Shown: positions 1-11,700 of the stretch, in pieces
How positions within the stretch are numbered: the first letter of the stretch is position 1
Layout of the letters: each line of letters opens with the position of its first letter
Assembly: GCF_030269925.1 (NCBI RefSeq)
Contig: NC_085126.1
Coordinates: 4,156,501 to 4,220,500, forward strand
DNA from: Bombyx mori
Taxonomy: Eukaryota; Arthropoda; Insecta; Lepidoptera; Bombycidae
Reading direction: 5' to 3'
Length of the DNA: 64,000 bases
Translations under genes and position numbers: made by a program
The notes under the pieces: model-generated
What the model saw: only the letters and a program-made list of their open reading frames with translations
Databases searched by the model: none
Told to the model about the DNA's origin: nothing

Positions 1-46
1 TACTAGATATATTATTCGAAAGAAGACGTGCCATAGATACATAATT

Positions 47-254
47 CGACGCTTGAAAGGCAAACATGACTAAGCGACAATGCGTGAACTTTACAGTAGA
101 CTAATTTAAAGTTGAAATACCTGAAAACAAAATTTATTTTAACGAATCTAGCTGTAGTAGAATCTAGCTAGTAGCTGTAGGATTGAAATGATTTTAATAG
201 ACCTAAAAATATTTTATTTTTTGTCGCTTAGTCACGTTTGCCTTTCAAGCGTCG
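47..254. mobile_element. Short TIR element (MITE), about 208 bp
   Basis: A 34-bp terminal inverted repeat, CGACGCTTGAAAGGCAAACA... at 47-80, returns reversed at 221-254 with one mismatch. The interior of about 140 bp is AT-rich and has no ORF. No clear target duplication is visible, so the superfamily is unassigned. Confidence 0.75.
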
Positions 255-670
255 ATATGTATAAAGATAGTGTAGCGGCAAAGCAGCTAATAATACTAGA
301 TAGATAGCTTCCCTAATCGAAATAGTTTTAGACCACAGGCGATTCTAGTCAAACTAAATCTGTAGACTGAAAGGAGTAACAAACTGAATCTCTCTCACTA
401 AATGTTTACTTTAAACCTATGTTGTACTTTGATGATAAAACTTTATATTAATTCCATTCTTAGGGAACGTGTAAGGGTAAATGTTGACTTTGTTCTAGAC
501 TAGGAAATTCAGTAGATTATTTTTGTAGGACATTACGAAAACTAAAACCATTATGGTTTTAATTGAGTTTTTGGAATGAAGTTCCTCATGGGACGATGCA
601 TCCCTAACCGAGAAAAAAACGTCCGTAACGTAAGATTTTTTATTTTTATTTTTAGATAATTTGCCTTTGT
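255..670. other. AT-rich sequence with one repeat relic
   Basis: No gene is visible. The stretch at about 577-640 (GAAGTTCCTCATGGGACGATG, CCGAGAAAAAACGTCC-like) recurs at about 41299-41360, so it is a relic of an interspersed element; the rest is low-complexity. Confidence 0.5.
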
Positions 671-674
671 AATT

Positions 675-945
675 TTTATTTATTTTTTAATGCTTATATG
701 GATGGACGAACTCACGGCTCACCTGATGTTATGTGGTTACCGGAGCCCATAGACATCTACAACGTAAAAACCGCCACCCACCTTGAGATATGAGTTCTAA
801 GGCATGAGTTCTAAGGCTATGAGGATATGAGTTCTATAGTTACGACGGCTGCCACACACTTCAAACCGAAACGCATTACTGCTTCACGGCAGAAATAGGC
901 AGGGTGGTACCTACCCGTGCGGACTCACAAGAGGTCCTACCACCT
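675..945 (-). mobile_element. Bm1 SINE, minus orientation
   Basis: It reads from a T-rich tail through a degenerate TGCTTATATGGATGGACGA to GAGGTCCTACCACC, the reverse of the Bm1 body. The middle carries a small local duplication of GAGTTCTAAGGC near 788-820. It lies head to head with the next Bm1 fragment. Confidence 0.85.
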
Positions 946-957
946 CCACCATCCACC

Positions 958-1075
958 TCCTTAGAACCTCAAGGTGGGTGGCGCTTTTAGGTTGTAGATG
1001 TCTATGTGCTCCAGTAACCACTTAACATCAGGTGGGCTGAGAGCTCGTCCACCCATCTAAGCAATAAAAAAAAAG
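958..1075 (+). mobile_element. Bm1 SINE, 3' half
   Basis: It holds only the 3' half, from CTTAGAACCTCAAGGTGGGT to AAGCAATAAAAA. It adjoins the inverted copy at 675-945, so the pair forms an imperfect inverted repeat. Confidence 0.85.
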
Positions 1076-1383
1076 TACTTTTTCTGTTAGTAAGCATGTG
1101 GCATGTCGTAAGTATGAGTCAATATGTAATTAGTAAATTGGAGCACTGAGAGCAGAATGTTCTTTTATGAAATAAACGTTGTTCTGAACTAACGAGATAG
1201 CTCTTACATCGCACTACCCACAGTTTCAATAAAAACATATGTGAATCGATCGAGTCAAAAGCCACTCTATGAAATTACACATCTGTTTATTTTTTTATTC
1301 TCTTTTATGTCTCGTTGCTATGGTTACGAATAATGCCCCTAATCTATGGGCTGTGTAAGTGTTTATCTATACTTCTATACTAA

Positions 1384-1819
1384 TCTATACTAATATATAA
1401 ATCTACAGTGGTTTTTACGGATGTTCCGTTATAACTACTGAACCATACATCCGATTGACTTGAAACTTGGTATCCATGTAGAAAATACATGTACTTAATG
1501 GATAGGCTAATATTTATATGAGTGTTGGACTCCCTACACCAGATCCATGGGCTGTGTAAGTATTTATCTATACTTCTATACTAATATATAAATCTACAGT
1601 GGTTTTCACGGATGTTCCGTTATAACTACTGAACCATGCATCCGATTGACTTGAAACTTGGTATCCATGTAGAAAATACATGTACTTAATGGATAGGCTA
1701 ATATTTATATGAGTGTTGGACTCCCTACACCAGTTGCGGGGGCGTTAATGAATCTTTGTGGGGGTGAGAAATAATAATGTTAATTTTAAATGCCCAGCGA
1801 AGGGGACGGGTACAGCTAG
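1384..1819 (+). mobile_element. Non-autonomous Helitron (family A) with tandem internal duplication
   Basis: The start is TCTATACTAATATATAAATC and the end CAGCTAG followed by T, with a GC-rich hairpin region (GCCCAGCGAAGGGGACGG) just inside the 3' end. TC...CTAG between A and T is the Helitron pattern. The 5' half is present twice in tandem: a unit of about 190-200 bp starts near 1345 and again near 1545. Confidence 0.75.
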
Positions 1820-2084
1820 TTTTCGTATATAACTTACACACTCGAAGGTAAACCTACATGTGACGTTACATACAATGTAAGCCGACACAAAACAGGTTGT
1901 AAACGTCAAGTACCACTTTAACATTAGTTTGCGGGCTTCAACAAGCCAACTAGAGAGAGCTTTATGTGCTCGACGACAAAGTTGTGAAGACAAACTTGAC
2001 ATTTATTTGCGCTTGAAAAGTACGGCTGTAATTTAAGCGTTGTTCGCGGGAGTCATCAAATTTTTTGCTTAAACATTATTAATT

Positions 2085-2497
2085 TTTTATTTTTATTTTT
2101 TATTGCTTAGATGTGTGGACGAGCTCACAGCCCACCTGGTGTAAAGTGGTTACTGAAGCCCACCTTGAGATATAAGTTCTAAGATCTCAGTATAGATACA
2201 AAGGCTGCTCCACCCTTCAAACCGAAACGCATTACTGCTTCACGGCAGAAATAGGCAGGGCGGTGGTACCTACACACGCGGACTCACAAGAGATCCTTCC
2301 ACCAGTAATTACGGAAATTATAATTTTGCGGGTTTCACTTTTATTACACGATGTTATTCCTTCACCGTGGAAGTCAATCGTGAACATTTGTTGAGTACTT
2401 TTTTCATTAGAAAAATTGGTACCCGCCTGGGATTCGAACACAGGTGCATCGCTCAATACGAATGCACCGGACGTCTTATCTCTTAGGCCACGACGAC
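2085..2497 (-). mobile_element. Long Bm1 SINE with tRNA-like head, minus orientation
   Basis: From the 3' tail it runs through the Bm1 body and on to the tRNA-like 5' head. On the minus strand the head reads GTCGTGGCCTAAGAGATAAG (A-box region) and GTGTTCGAATCCCAGGCGGG (B box). Such heads serve as internal RNA polymerase III promoters. Several other copies in the window lack this head. Confidence 0.85.
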
Positions 2498-2654
2498 TTC
2501 TAATTAAGGGTATCATGCTTTTCTCAAATATCATGATTAAGTAATCTGTTTGGACGCTGCGTCTAACAATCTCTGAGATGATCTCATCATCTCGTTTCTA
2601 ATGTCGTATCTCTCGTTACCAGAGCAGAGTTCATCCATACTACCTAAGACTATA

Positions 2655-4119
2655 CCTAGTCAGGTCATAAATTCTGTCACATGTTTAATGTAAAATAATT
2701 GAAACATGTTTATTCATTATGTAACCATTCATATACCAAAATGAACTTAACAAAACATAGATTCTTATGAATTTTAGCGAGACTAACGAACAGAAATTCA
2801 TTTTTATATATACCTAGTCAGGTCATAAGTATTGTCAAACAGTAATAACTTTTCTTTTAGAATGCTGGCCACAAAAAAGTTTATTGAATTCGAATTTCGA
2901 ATTGTTCATGAAAATAAAAATGTATACTTTTAGAATTTTACTCATTTTTAAATATGGAGTGGACGCTTAAAGAAGACCGTGTTGCAGTTATTGCGTTGCA
3001 TCGTTGCGGTTACGCGCCAATTCAAATTTTTAACATACTGAAAAATTTGAATATAACCAAAAGATTCGTTTATCGTACCATCAAACGATACAATGAAGAC
3101 TCTAGTGTAGATGACAGGTCAAGAAGTGGTCGCCCTCGGTCTGTTAGGACTCCAGCAGTGATAAAAGCTGTGAAGGCGCGAAATCAAAGAAATCCCAAAC
3201 GTAAGCAAAAACTGTTGGCCCTTCAGATGGGGTTAAGCAGAACCACGGTGAAAAGGGTGTTAAATGAAGACTTAGAGCTTCGGGCATATCGAAGAAAAAC
3301 AGGACATCGTTTGAATGCTCGTTTAATGAACCTGAGACTGAAGAGATGCCGCGTTTTGTTGAAGCGATACGCGGGAAAAAAATATCGGGAAATTCTTTTT
3401 TCGGATGGAAAAATTTTTACCGTAGAAGAGAGCTACAACAAACAAAATGATAAGGTGTACGCACACAGTAGTGGAGAAGCGAGCAACCGTATTCCGCGTG
3501 TCCAACGAGGTCATTTTCCATCCTCGCTCATGGTATGGTTGGGAGTTTCTTATTGGGGCTTAACAGAGGTACATTTTTGTGAGAAAGGTGTAAAAACGAA
3601 TGCAGTTGTGTATCAAAATACAGTCCTGACGAACCTTGTGGAACCTGTTTCTCATACCATGTTCAATAACAGGCACTGGGTATTCCAACAAGATTCGGCG
3701 CCAGCTCATAGAGCGAAGAGCACACAAGACTGGCTGGCGGCGCGTGAAATCGACTTCATCCGGCACGAAGACTGGCCCTCCTCCAGTCCAGATTTGAATC
3801 CGTTAGATTACAAGATAGGGCAACACTTGGAGGAAAAGGCGTGCTCAAAGCCTCATCCCAATTTGGAGTCATTCAAGACATCCTTGATTAAGGCAGCCGC
3901 CGATATTGACATGGACCTCGTTCGTGCTGCGATAGACGACTGGCCGCGCAGATTGAAGGCCTGTATTCAAAATCACGGAGGTCATTTTGAATAAACTTTA
4001 GTGTCATAAGAATATATGTTTTGTTAAGTTCATTTTGGTATATGAATGGTTACATAATGAATAAACTTGTTTCAATTATTTTACATTAAACATGTGACAG
4101 AATTTATGACCTGACTAGG
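2655..4119 (+). mobile_element. maT (DD37D) Tc1/mariner-superfamily transposon
   Basis: The termini are CCTAGTCAGGTCATAAATTC at 2655 and its reverse complement ending at 4119, each flanked by TA (2653-2654 and 4120-4121), the target duplication of the superfamily. The inverted match extends about 115-120 bp inward, far longer than usual maT ends. A second, different left end, TACCTAGTCAGGTCATAAGT, sits internally at 2811-2830. The element therefore looks like a derivative that gained an inverted copy of its right end at the left. Confidence 0.88.
2954..3994 (+). CDS. maT-type transposase, apparently intact (346 aa)
   Basis: The uninterrupted frame carries an N-terminal helix-turn-helix region (about 1-110, with the GRPR motif at 59-62) and an RNase H-like DDE/D domain. 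The catalytic Asp residues are D151 (ILFSDGKIF), D247 (VFQQDSAPAHR) and D285 (SPDLNPLDY). The 37-residue gap between the last two makes it DD37D, the maT group. The protein should bind the terminal repeats and move the element by cut and paste. The start is the first ATG after the internal left end. No stop or frameshift is visible and the length is normal, so the enzyme may be functional or only recently silenced. It sits upstream of the first visible RGK exon and has no link to that gene's function. Confidence 0.9.
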   Translation: MEWTLKEDRVAVIALHRCGYAPIQIFNILKNLNITKRFVYRTIKRYNEDSSVDDRSRSGRPRSVRTPAVIKAVKARNQRNPKRKQKLLALQMGLSRTTVKRVLNEDLELRAYRRKTGHRLNARLMNLRLKRCRVLLKRYAGKKYREILFSDGKIFTVEESYNKQNDKVYAHSSGEASNRIPRVQRGHFPSSLMVWLGVSYWGLTEVHFCEKGVKTNAVVYQNTVLTNLVEPVSHTMFNNRHWVFQQDSAPAHRAKSTQDWLAAREIDFIRHEDWPSSSPDLNPLDYKIGQHLEEKACSKPHPNLESFKTSLIKAAADIDMDLVRAAIDDWPRRLKACIQNHGGHFE

Positions 4120-4259
4120 TACATATATAGATAGATTCGCCATCACATCCTACAAACCTTAACGTATGACTGATTCGCGATATGCAGTGTGTTGGTACTT
4201 ACCCATGCGAGCCATGGCCTACAACTGTTAGTTATAATATTGAATCTGTAAATCTGCAC

Positions 4260-4497
4260 CTATAATATATAATAATAACTGTAATAATAATAACTGGGAA
4301 CAAATCACGCACGGTCATGCGGCCCCAATTTAGGATTCCCTGTATTATGGAGACTCATAAACATATACATGTTTAAATATACAAATATATATACAATAAA
4401 CAGCCAGAAAAAAGCAAATGTGGGATGGGGGAATCGAACCCACGACCCTCAGCGCAATAGTCAGGAGCGCTAACTAGTGTACCACTGAGTCAGTATA
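4260..4497 (-). mobile_element. tRNA-headed SINE, minus orientation
   Basis: On the minus strand the head (4497 to about 4423) has GACTCAGTGGTACACTAGTT and, as B box, GTGGGTTCGATTCCCCCATC. A tail of unrelated sequence with ATATATTTGTATATT runs to about 4260. It differs from Bm1 and from the SINE at 38680. A decayed tRNA gene is the alternative. Confidence 0.6.
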
Positions 4498-4504
4498 GAT
4501 ATTA

Positions 4505-4722
4505 CTAGCCGTACTCGCCCGCTTCGCTGGGCACTTAAAATTGATATTATTATTTATTGTCATTATTATTAGGGAGTCCAACACTCATATAAATATTAGC
4601 CTATCCATTAAGTACATGTATTTTCTACGTATATACCAAGTTTCAAGTCAATCGGGTGCATGGTTCAGTAGTTATAACGGAACATCCGTAAAAACCATTG
4701 TAGGTTTATATATTAGTATAGA
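4505..4722 (-). mobile_element. Non-autonomous Helitron (family A)
   Basis: Minus-strand ends are TCTATACTAATATATAAACC and GCGGGCGAGTACGGCTAG. The body is the same as at 16952 and 59628. It directly abuts the SINE at 4260-4497. Confidence 0.78.
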
Positions 4723-4974
4723 TATAAAATAACCACAATAAATTCCAGGCAGCCGCGAGTACGTTAAAGCGCTTTACGCCATAGTATAACTAATATAATA
4801 TAATTTGAAATCACGACTTAAAATATTAAAACAAAATCGGTTGTCTGTAAAGTCGGTTTACTAACGTGACAACGTCATAAGAAAATACTGATGGAATGGT
4901 TTAATTTTTCGATTATCGCAATTATCGTTGCTATAAACAATTGACACCACATTCTTCTTCTTACTTCGGTTTCC

Positions 4975-5240
4975 TCAATATTGAGGGTCCGGACCACCTC
5001 CTCGCAACAGGAGTTTATTACGGACCATTCCACGCCATTTGCCTGCAGATGTCCACGCGGATGCATCGCTCACTCAAGTAGGAGAGAGACAGATGTCGAA
5101 CGCTGCCGAACGCGGAGGCCGATTGTGCCTCTTTGTCGCTCGTTGCGCGCTCTCGCTTGCACTTCAAGCCTTAAATGGAACGCCTCAAGAGTCATGTTTT
5201 TTCGTGCTTGCAGCCGGCTCCATCGAATTATAAGACGTTG
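4975..5240. other. GC-rich unique block upstream of the first RGK exon
   Basis: About 260 bp with much higher GC than the flanks and no recognised repeat. It has overlapping short frames but no recognisable protein. It could be a promoter or non-coding 5' exon of the RGK gene; nothing in the sequence proves that. Confidence 0.3.
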
Positions 5241-5534
5241 TCATGTCAAAAATATAATTAGAACGATACAAAATACAATTGTCAACAATTATTGATTTTA
5301 AATACTAATGACAAAATGTGGATAACTAAGTTGACACGCGAATGTACAATGTCCGTCTACCCCTGGTGCCGAGATCAGAAAGTGGCCGTGAAAGAGGCAG
5401 CATGTTAGTGATGCCCTCAACTCTCCTCTCCAACTCCGACCAGTTTGAAGTCGCTGCTGTATTACGTCAGCAGGCCACGCCCACTTCCTAGGTCTTCTTT
5501 CCTTAGAATAAACTAATTTGTATTTTGTCCTCAG

Positions 5535-5721
5535 TGGTGGAACATTCGCGGCCTCGGGTCTGTTCTTTGCCGGAAAAGCCGTACAACCCTCGGGCGTCCG
5601 ACGACCTGTACCGGCTGCGGACCTTCAGCATCACGACCAAGGGCGGCGTCGTCAACTGCGGAGACTCCATCTGCAACCGCCGGAGTCGGTCGAACACTTC
5701 CGTCAATTCAACTAACAGCAG
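5535..5721 (+). CDS. RGK GTPase, first visible coding exon
   Basis: The acceptor is TTTTGTCCTCAG and the donor is AG/GTGATG. The exon opens with the last two bases of a codon (xTG) followed by VEHSRPRVCSLPEKPYN. If the preceding exon ends in A, the start Met would be split by the intron; otherwise more coding sequence lies upstream. The exon encodes the Arg/Ser-rich N-terminal extension, including YRLRTFSITTKGGVVNCGDS, and ends SNTSVNSTNS plus two bases. Its GC content is far above that of the flanks. The exact match of reading phase with exon 2 is the main support for assigning it to this gene. Confidence 0.8.
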
Positions 5722-8700
5722 GTGATGAAATTTTACTGCTTCTTCTTCTTTCTCTTTTTTCTTCTTACCACGTTCCCGCTTAACTTTGCGGTCCTAAGCC
5801 TAATGTAAGTGTAAGACTAAACTATATGACCTCAAAGGGTTAATGAGTTTCCGGTATTTCTGTAGCTGTAGTCGCTAGGTTTAGTAAAAAACAATTCGTT
5901 GTGTTCGAATATAAATATCGATATAATAAGTTATATTGTTGAGGCGAGTAGTCAAGTTCCAACGGTATCATCCAAAGGGAACCAAAATGTGGGTAGACAA
6001 ATTTATCTGCTTTTAACAGCCCACAATTCTTCAGTCTACCAGTAATCTTGGAGCTCGCAACAACGCCAAAATGTCGGTGACTCACTAAATGTGAAAAACG
6101 CGATAAGAACCTGTTAAATAATAATCTTTTATTTCGAGTCTCAATCGCTAAAGTTTCTAAGCTTCAATCGTACTCTCATGTGATCCACTACTGTTATATG
6201 CTTTATCTACCTCAATTGTAGATGTATATTGATTGAATAAATGTATTTTCTTCATTATTCAATAACTACTCTAAATATTGTTAATAATAGTACACCGCAA
6301 CACACCTGGTGTATCTTTTTTAGAATTTCTGTAGATACAACGGCAGACCGGAAGCGATCTCTTCTCTCTCCTTTTAGCGATGAGACCACTTATTGTACTA
6401 TCTTTACCACTATCCTACATCTAATTTTTATCAAGATCTAACCAGTGAGTTGTTTTTTATTTAGTAGGCTTTACATTATGTTCAAAAATTTTTCTTATTG
6501 CCAAGTAAATGTTTCTTATTGGCAAGTAAAAGAAAGGTTTCTTATACGCGTCCTGTTTTTCGAACACAAAGTGGTATTATATTTCTGAATGAAAGCGACA
6601 CCCCGAGGGATCGAGAGGTCGTGACTTTCGGAAACAAAAAGTTTACAACCGCATTTTATCTTGTATTCTATGGATATGTAATCCCATTTTCAACAACGCG
6701 ATGGGCGTTGTTTTTTTTATTTTTATTTTTTATTTATAACTTCTTATACTATAAAGTATAAAGGCGGACTTAATGCCATAGGCATTCTCTAACAGTCTAC
6801 CTTAGGGGAGTGCAGAGATGAAGCTTGGTAGGTGTAGTGTGAAGGTGATTTTACTGAAACATAATAATATGTGTATATATAACATACATAATATTTATAG
6901 ATACAAATACTCGTAATTAAATAAATACATATACATAAATATATACATATACGTATCATAAATATATACATATAAAAACATATATAAACAAATATTATCA
7001 ATTAGATGACTCTGCTAACTCTCTGAGAAACAGTTCTCGAACCTTCGTCTTAAACGCTTCACGTGGAGTGGCCGACCTTATTTTGAGTGGGAGCGCATTC
7101 CATAGAAGAATAGACTGAATAGTGAATGAAGAGTGTAAAAAGTCAGAACTATGTGGAGGACAGCGAAGAAGAAGATTGTGAGATGAACGAAGATTTCGGC
7201 TGTGGTCAGACCCTAAGTATTGAAAGGAAGTAGTTAAATAAGCAGGTGGATTTGGGGAGTGCAACAAAGAGTAAAGAGTACTGAGAGCACGCAAGCTACG
7301 GCGTTGACGAATGAGGAGCCATTTGAGTTGGGAGCGATAAGAAGATACGTGATCGTATTTCCGAAGATTATAAATAAATCGAATGCAGTTATTGAGAAGC
7401 CGGTTAAGTTTATTGAGTAGATCTGCATTCAGGTCAAAATAGCACACATCTCCATAGTCGATCATGGGGAAGACCAAAGTTTGAACGAGCATTGTCTTGG
7501 TCTCGCGCGGAAGGAAATTCTTCAGGCGGTAAAGCATACGGAGTGTAAGTGTAACTCGCTGACACACGGAGATGACCTGGGCTCGCCAACTCAGACTGGA
7601 GTCAATAAGTAGGCCTAGGTCCTTTACAACTGAACACCAGTTGATGGTTGAGCCATCATATATAACCGATAGATTTTATTCTATGTAGTGTTGACCGCGG
7701 GAACCCCCCTACTCTGAACGGGTTCTGACCCCGGACGGAGATCGGACGTCGGGTGTAAGAGTGCAGGGGAGTCGTTTAGTGGGTGGGCCCTAAAATCCTT
7801 GGGCCCGCGATCTGCTCTCAACACCTGCAGATCGTTGAGTCTCACATACCCCGCGCGCCCCCTAGGCGCGGGGACCTCGTAGGAGGTTCGGCCCCCGGCC
7901 CGAAAAAAAAAAAAAAAAAAAATCATATATAACCGATGGGACATATGCCATATCCAACCGATATAACAAGCGTTGACTTCCAACAATAATAGCCTGACAT
8001 TTGGCGGGATTCACGCTTATGCCGAAACTGTCAGACCAGGATTTAATGTAGGACAGGTCGTTATTTATTTTTCCAACTGCCGAAGACACACTATCGACTC
8101 CAGCCTGAGCATAAAGCTGTAAATCATCGGCATATAGATGGTACGCACATTGAAGATTTTCGGTAATGAGATTAATAAAAATTGAAAATAGTAGAGGAGA
8201 AAGAATGCCGCCTTGAGGAACGCCAGAGTGCAGATCACACCAACTAGACGAAGATTCGCCGATGTGTATCGACTGCTGACGACCTCGAAGATAGGACGAG
8301 AACCAATCCAATGCTCCAGATGACATCCCAAGATGGGAGAGAATGGATAAGAGGATGTCGTGATTGACGTTATTAAAAGCGTTTGAGAAGTCTATCAGAA
8401 CCAATACCGTAACCTTTGTGTCCTCCATACCTGCTCTAATATCGCCAATCACTTTAAGGAGTGCGGTAGTAGTGCTGTGGCAAGGTCTGAAACCGGACTG
8501 CAGTGTACTCAATAAATTGTGTGAATGAATAAAGTTAGACAGTTGTTTGTGCGCACAAGATTCTAAAACCTTAGATAGGAAAGGAAGTATGGATATAGGT
8601 CGGAAGTGAGTAACAAGGGTAGGATTCGGTATTTTAGGAAGAGGAATGACATAAGCCTTACGCCATTGGGAGGGAAACATGTCGGTACTAAAGGAGAAAT

Positions 8701-11700
8701 TAATGATGTGGGTTATGGTGAGAATAAGATGGTCTAAAGCTGTGGTAATCATGCGACGGGTGATTTTGTCATAACCAACAGCATTAGATCTAATGGATAG
8801 GATAATCTTTTTAATATCATCTGAAGTCATTGGAGAAAATTGGAAGGGGTCAATGTCTGGTTTAGGTAACCCAGCTATAAATTCAATAGTGAGACTTTTG
8901 ACTTGATGATCAATGCCGGCAGATGCGCTGAAATGCCTGTTAAGGTCATCTAAGGCAACGGTCCCCTGGAAGTCTTTATTCTTCTCTCTACCAATACCCA
9001 GAGTCTTAAGGAACTTCCAGATATTAGCTGAAGAAGCGGAGGTTATATTTTCGAGAATATGGCGGCGCTTAGCGTTCCGTACCATCTGATTACACCAATT
9101 CCTCGCAACCTTAAATGATGTCCAGTTTTCCTCCGTGCGGCGTCTCCTGAATTTTGCCAAGGCCCGATCCCTACGCTTCATCGCCATCCGAACCTCACTC
9201 GTCATCCAAGGTGCTGGAGGACGTTTCAACTTGAATTTCCTGACGGGAGCATGAGTGTCATAAAGTGCCTGGAGTTGAGCGTTAAATATAGTCACCTTCT
9301 CGTCAATAGATGTAGCTGCCGTCAGTTCATCCCAAGTAATTTTAGCAGCATCCTCACACAACTTGCGTCCATCCATGCGACCAAAACAACGCACGCGCAA
9401 AACCTTAGGCTTGGATTTGGGAGGTTTAAGGACGTAGGATAAGTAAATGAGGTCATGATGGGAGAAACCAGGAGCAGGAAACTGACCGTGAGAATGAACA
9501 AGATCGGGAGTGGAAGTGAGTATTAGGTCAAGCCAGGTATCCTCTCCTTCAATGTTGTGGTGAGTGGCTTGTAAAGGGAGGATGTGTAAACTGACTGACT
9601 CAACAAGGTCAAGGAGTTTTCGTGAACGAGTGGACAAAGGGACAAGGAGGTCGGTGTTGAAGTCTCCCATGATGATGTGGTGTGCGTAATCTGACCCTAA
9701 AGATTCCAGAGTTGAGTCAAGACTGGAGAAGTAATCAACAGAGGGAGGACAATAAACCACACCAAGTAAAGTTTTGACTCCCTTGACCCAAACCTCAAGG
9801 AAAAGGTATTCAGCGGAATTGGAACTCGTGGAAGAGGAAGAGGCTATGACTTTATAAGAAAAGGAGGCTTGGAGATAGATAGCCACACCACCCCCTCTCC
9901 TGTCCACCCGATCATTTCGGATTAGAATAAATCCAGGTAGGGGGTATGCGGCGGAAGGAAGATGAGGTTTGAGCCAGCTCTCAGAAACAAGGACGGCGTG
10001 CACGTTGGCGTCGGTGAAAGTTACATCTAGTTCACTGTAGTGACTAGCTATACTTTGCGCGTTTACATGACAAACGTTAAAAGTAGCGCGATTTTCAAGA
10101 TTAAACTTACCACGTATCAGTTCCCCAGTAGTAGCAACCATCGAGCAAAAGCTGTCATCACTGCTAGTAGTGGAAGCAGATTCATTAGCAGAGTGAAAAG
10201 AGTCATCATCTGTATTCATAATAAATTAATAAAACTATTTAAATTTAAATATATGTATATATATTAAAGTAAAATAAATATGTATATATTTATTGAAATA
10301 AAACTTTAAAATAAATATAATATATTGATATGGCGCAGATAATAAATAAAAATATACTACTGTTACGTGTCCGATCACACTCTGCACCACCCGCCAGCTA
10401 ACAACACAGAGTAATAACAAAAGTAAATGTTACATAAAAACAAAAAGTAAAACTTTTAACATAAAACAATAAATTAATGTGAAATGGAACGTAACATTAA
10501 TATCACTCTAATGTCAAAATGAAAGTGACATAGAAAAGAAAGAGAGAGAAGAACAAAAAAAAATACAAATAAAAAGTGGGTAGAGAAAAAAGAACAGGCA
10601 AACAATAAAAATTAAATAGGAAAACATGCTAGTTGACGCTCGACGAGATTTTACGGCTTACGCGTTTTTAAGTCCGAGCGCGATGCTTCGGCCGCCCCGT
10701 GATTTTTCACTGCCGACGACGATAACTCTGCTGTCTTCGGAAACTTAGTTATTAAGTTGTTTAGTTCATCGACAGTGGTGACCTTGATTCGGCTTCCATC
10801 CGGGACTTTAACAACAATAATGCCGTCCTGAGTCCAGCAAGATCGCATACCAAAAAACTGCCGACTTTTGCTAAACACAGCTTGCCGTGACTTTGTCAGA
10901 AACTCCTTTATGGATGCAGTTGAGCCTTTCAGCCTGGACTTGGCTCGCCAGACATCTGACCTGTGGCTTACATTCGCAAACCTAACCAGTATATGCCGAT
11001 GATGCTCTCTGTTTGGTGTCCCAATGCGATGACAAACTGTGATAGACGAGGTTGTGATCTCCTTCAGCGACATGGTGCCGTTCACCAGCGACAACACGGC
11101 CTGTGTGCAGTTCTCATTGTCAGCCTCAGGAACTCCGAGAAATAACAGCGCTTTTCTACGATGCCTGGTCTCCAATGCGTCCACCATGTTAACGCACTCC
11201 GAGATTTGTTGCCTCAGCAGGCGAAGCATACTTAGCATGAGCTCCCTAAAAGTCCTGAACTCTTCAGCAACTCGAGCCACAGTATCCTTGGCAGTGCCCC
11301 CAGTGTGCAGTTGTGCTTCTAGTTGGGCCATCCGCTTCGAGAAACTGTCCTCCAAATTCTTTTGTGCACTTTGGATGTCCGTGAGTGTTGACATAGCGAG
11401 TTTTGTATACCTCAGTGATTTTTCTCGAGAAAGTGATGAGTGTTATGGTTTAGTGCTGGCAGATGGTGCAGAGCAGGATCACACACCGTTGCTCAAATGT
11501 GAGTACATGGAATGCACTGTCTGTACTACAAAATACACAACTTTTACGAGTAAATTTACAATTTAAAAAGAACAATTTCAAATTGTAACAGAAAACACAT
11601 CTACTCGATACACCGACCACGGAAAAAAAAAAATGTTTTCTGGTTCGAGAGGTGCCGAGTTCGGGAAGATTATTTATTGGATAGATAGGGGAGGTGTGGA

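Larger units (their letters stand above)
6709..11600 (-). mobile_element. Nearly full-length two-ORF LINE (CR1-like group)
   Basis: On the minus strand the order is a 5' leader, ORF1 (11394-10651), a 430-bp AT-rich spacer, ORF2 (10219-6998), an AT-rich 3' UTR, and a tail with GCATTAAGTCCGCCTTTATA then A-rich sequence at about 6745-6709. Both proteins are open apart from one nested insertion (7671-7922). The layout and endonuclease type fit the CR1/Jockey group; the exact clade (Daphne-like is possible) is not settled. The 5' boundary and target duplication are not clear. Confidence 0.82.

Noticed and set aside
9251..9442. Plus-strand open frame within the LINE
   Set aside because: Shadow of ORF2; the coding motifs are all on the minus strand.
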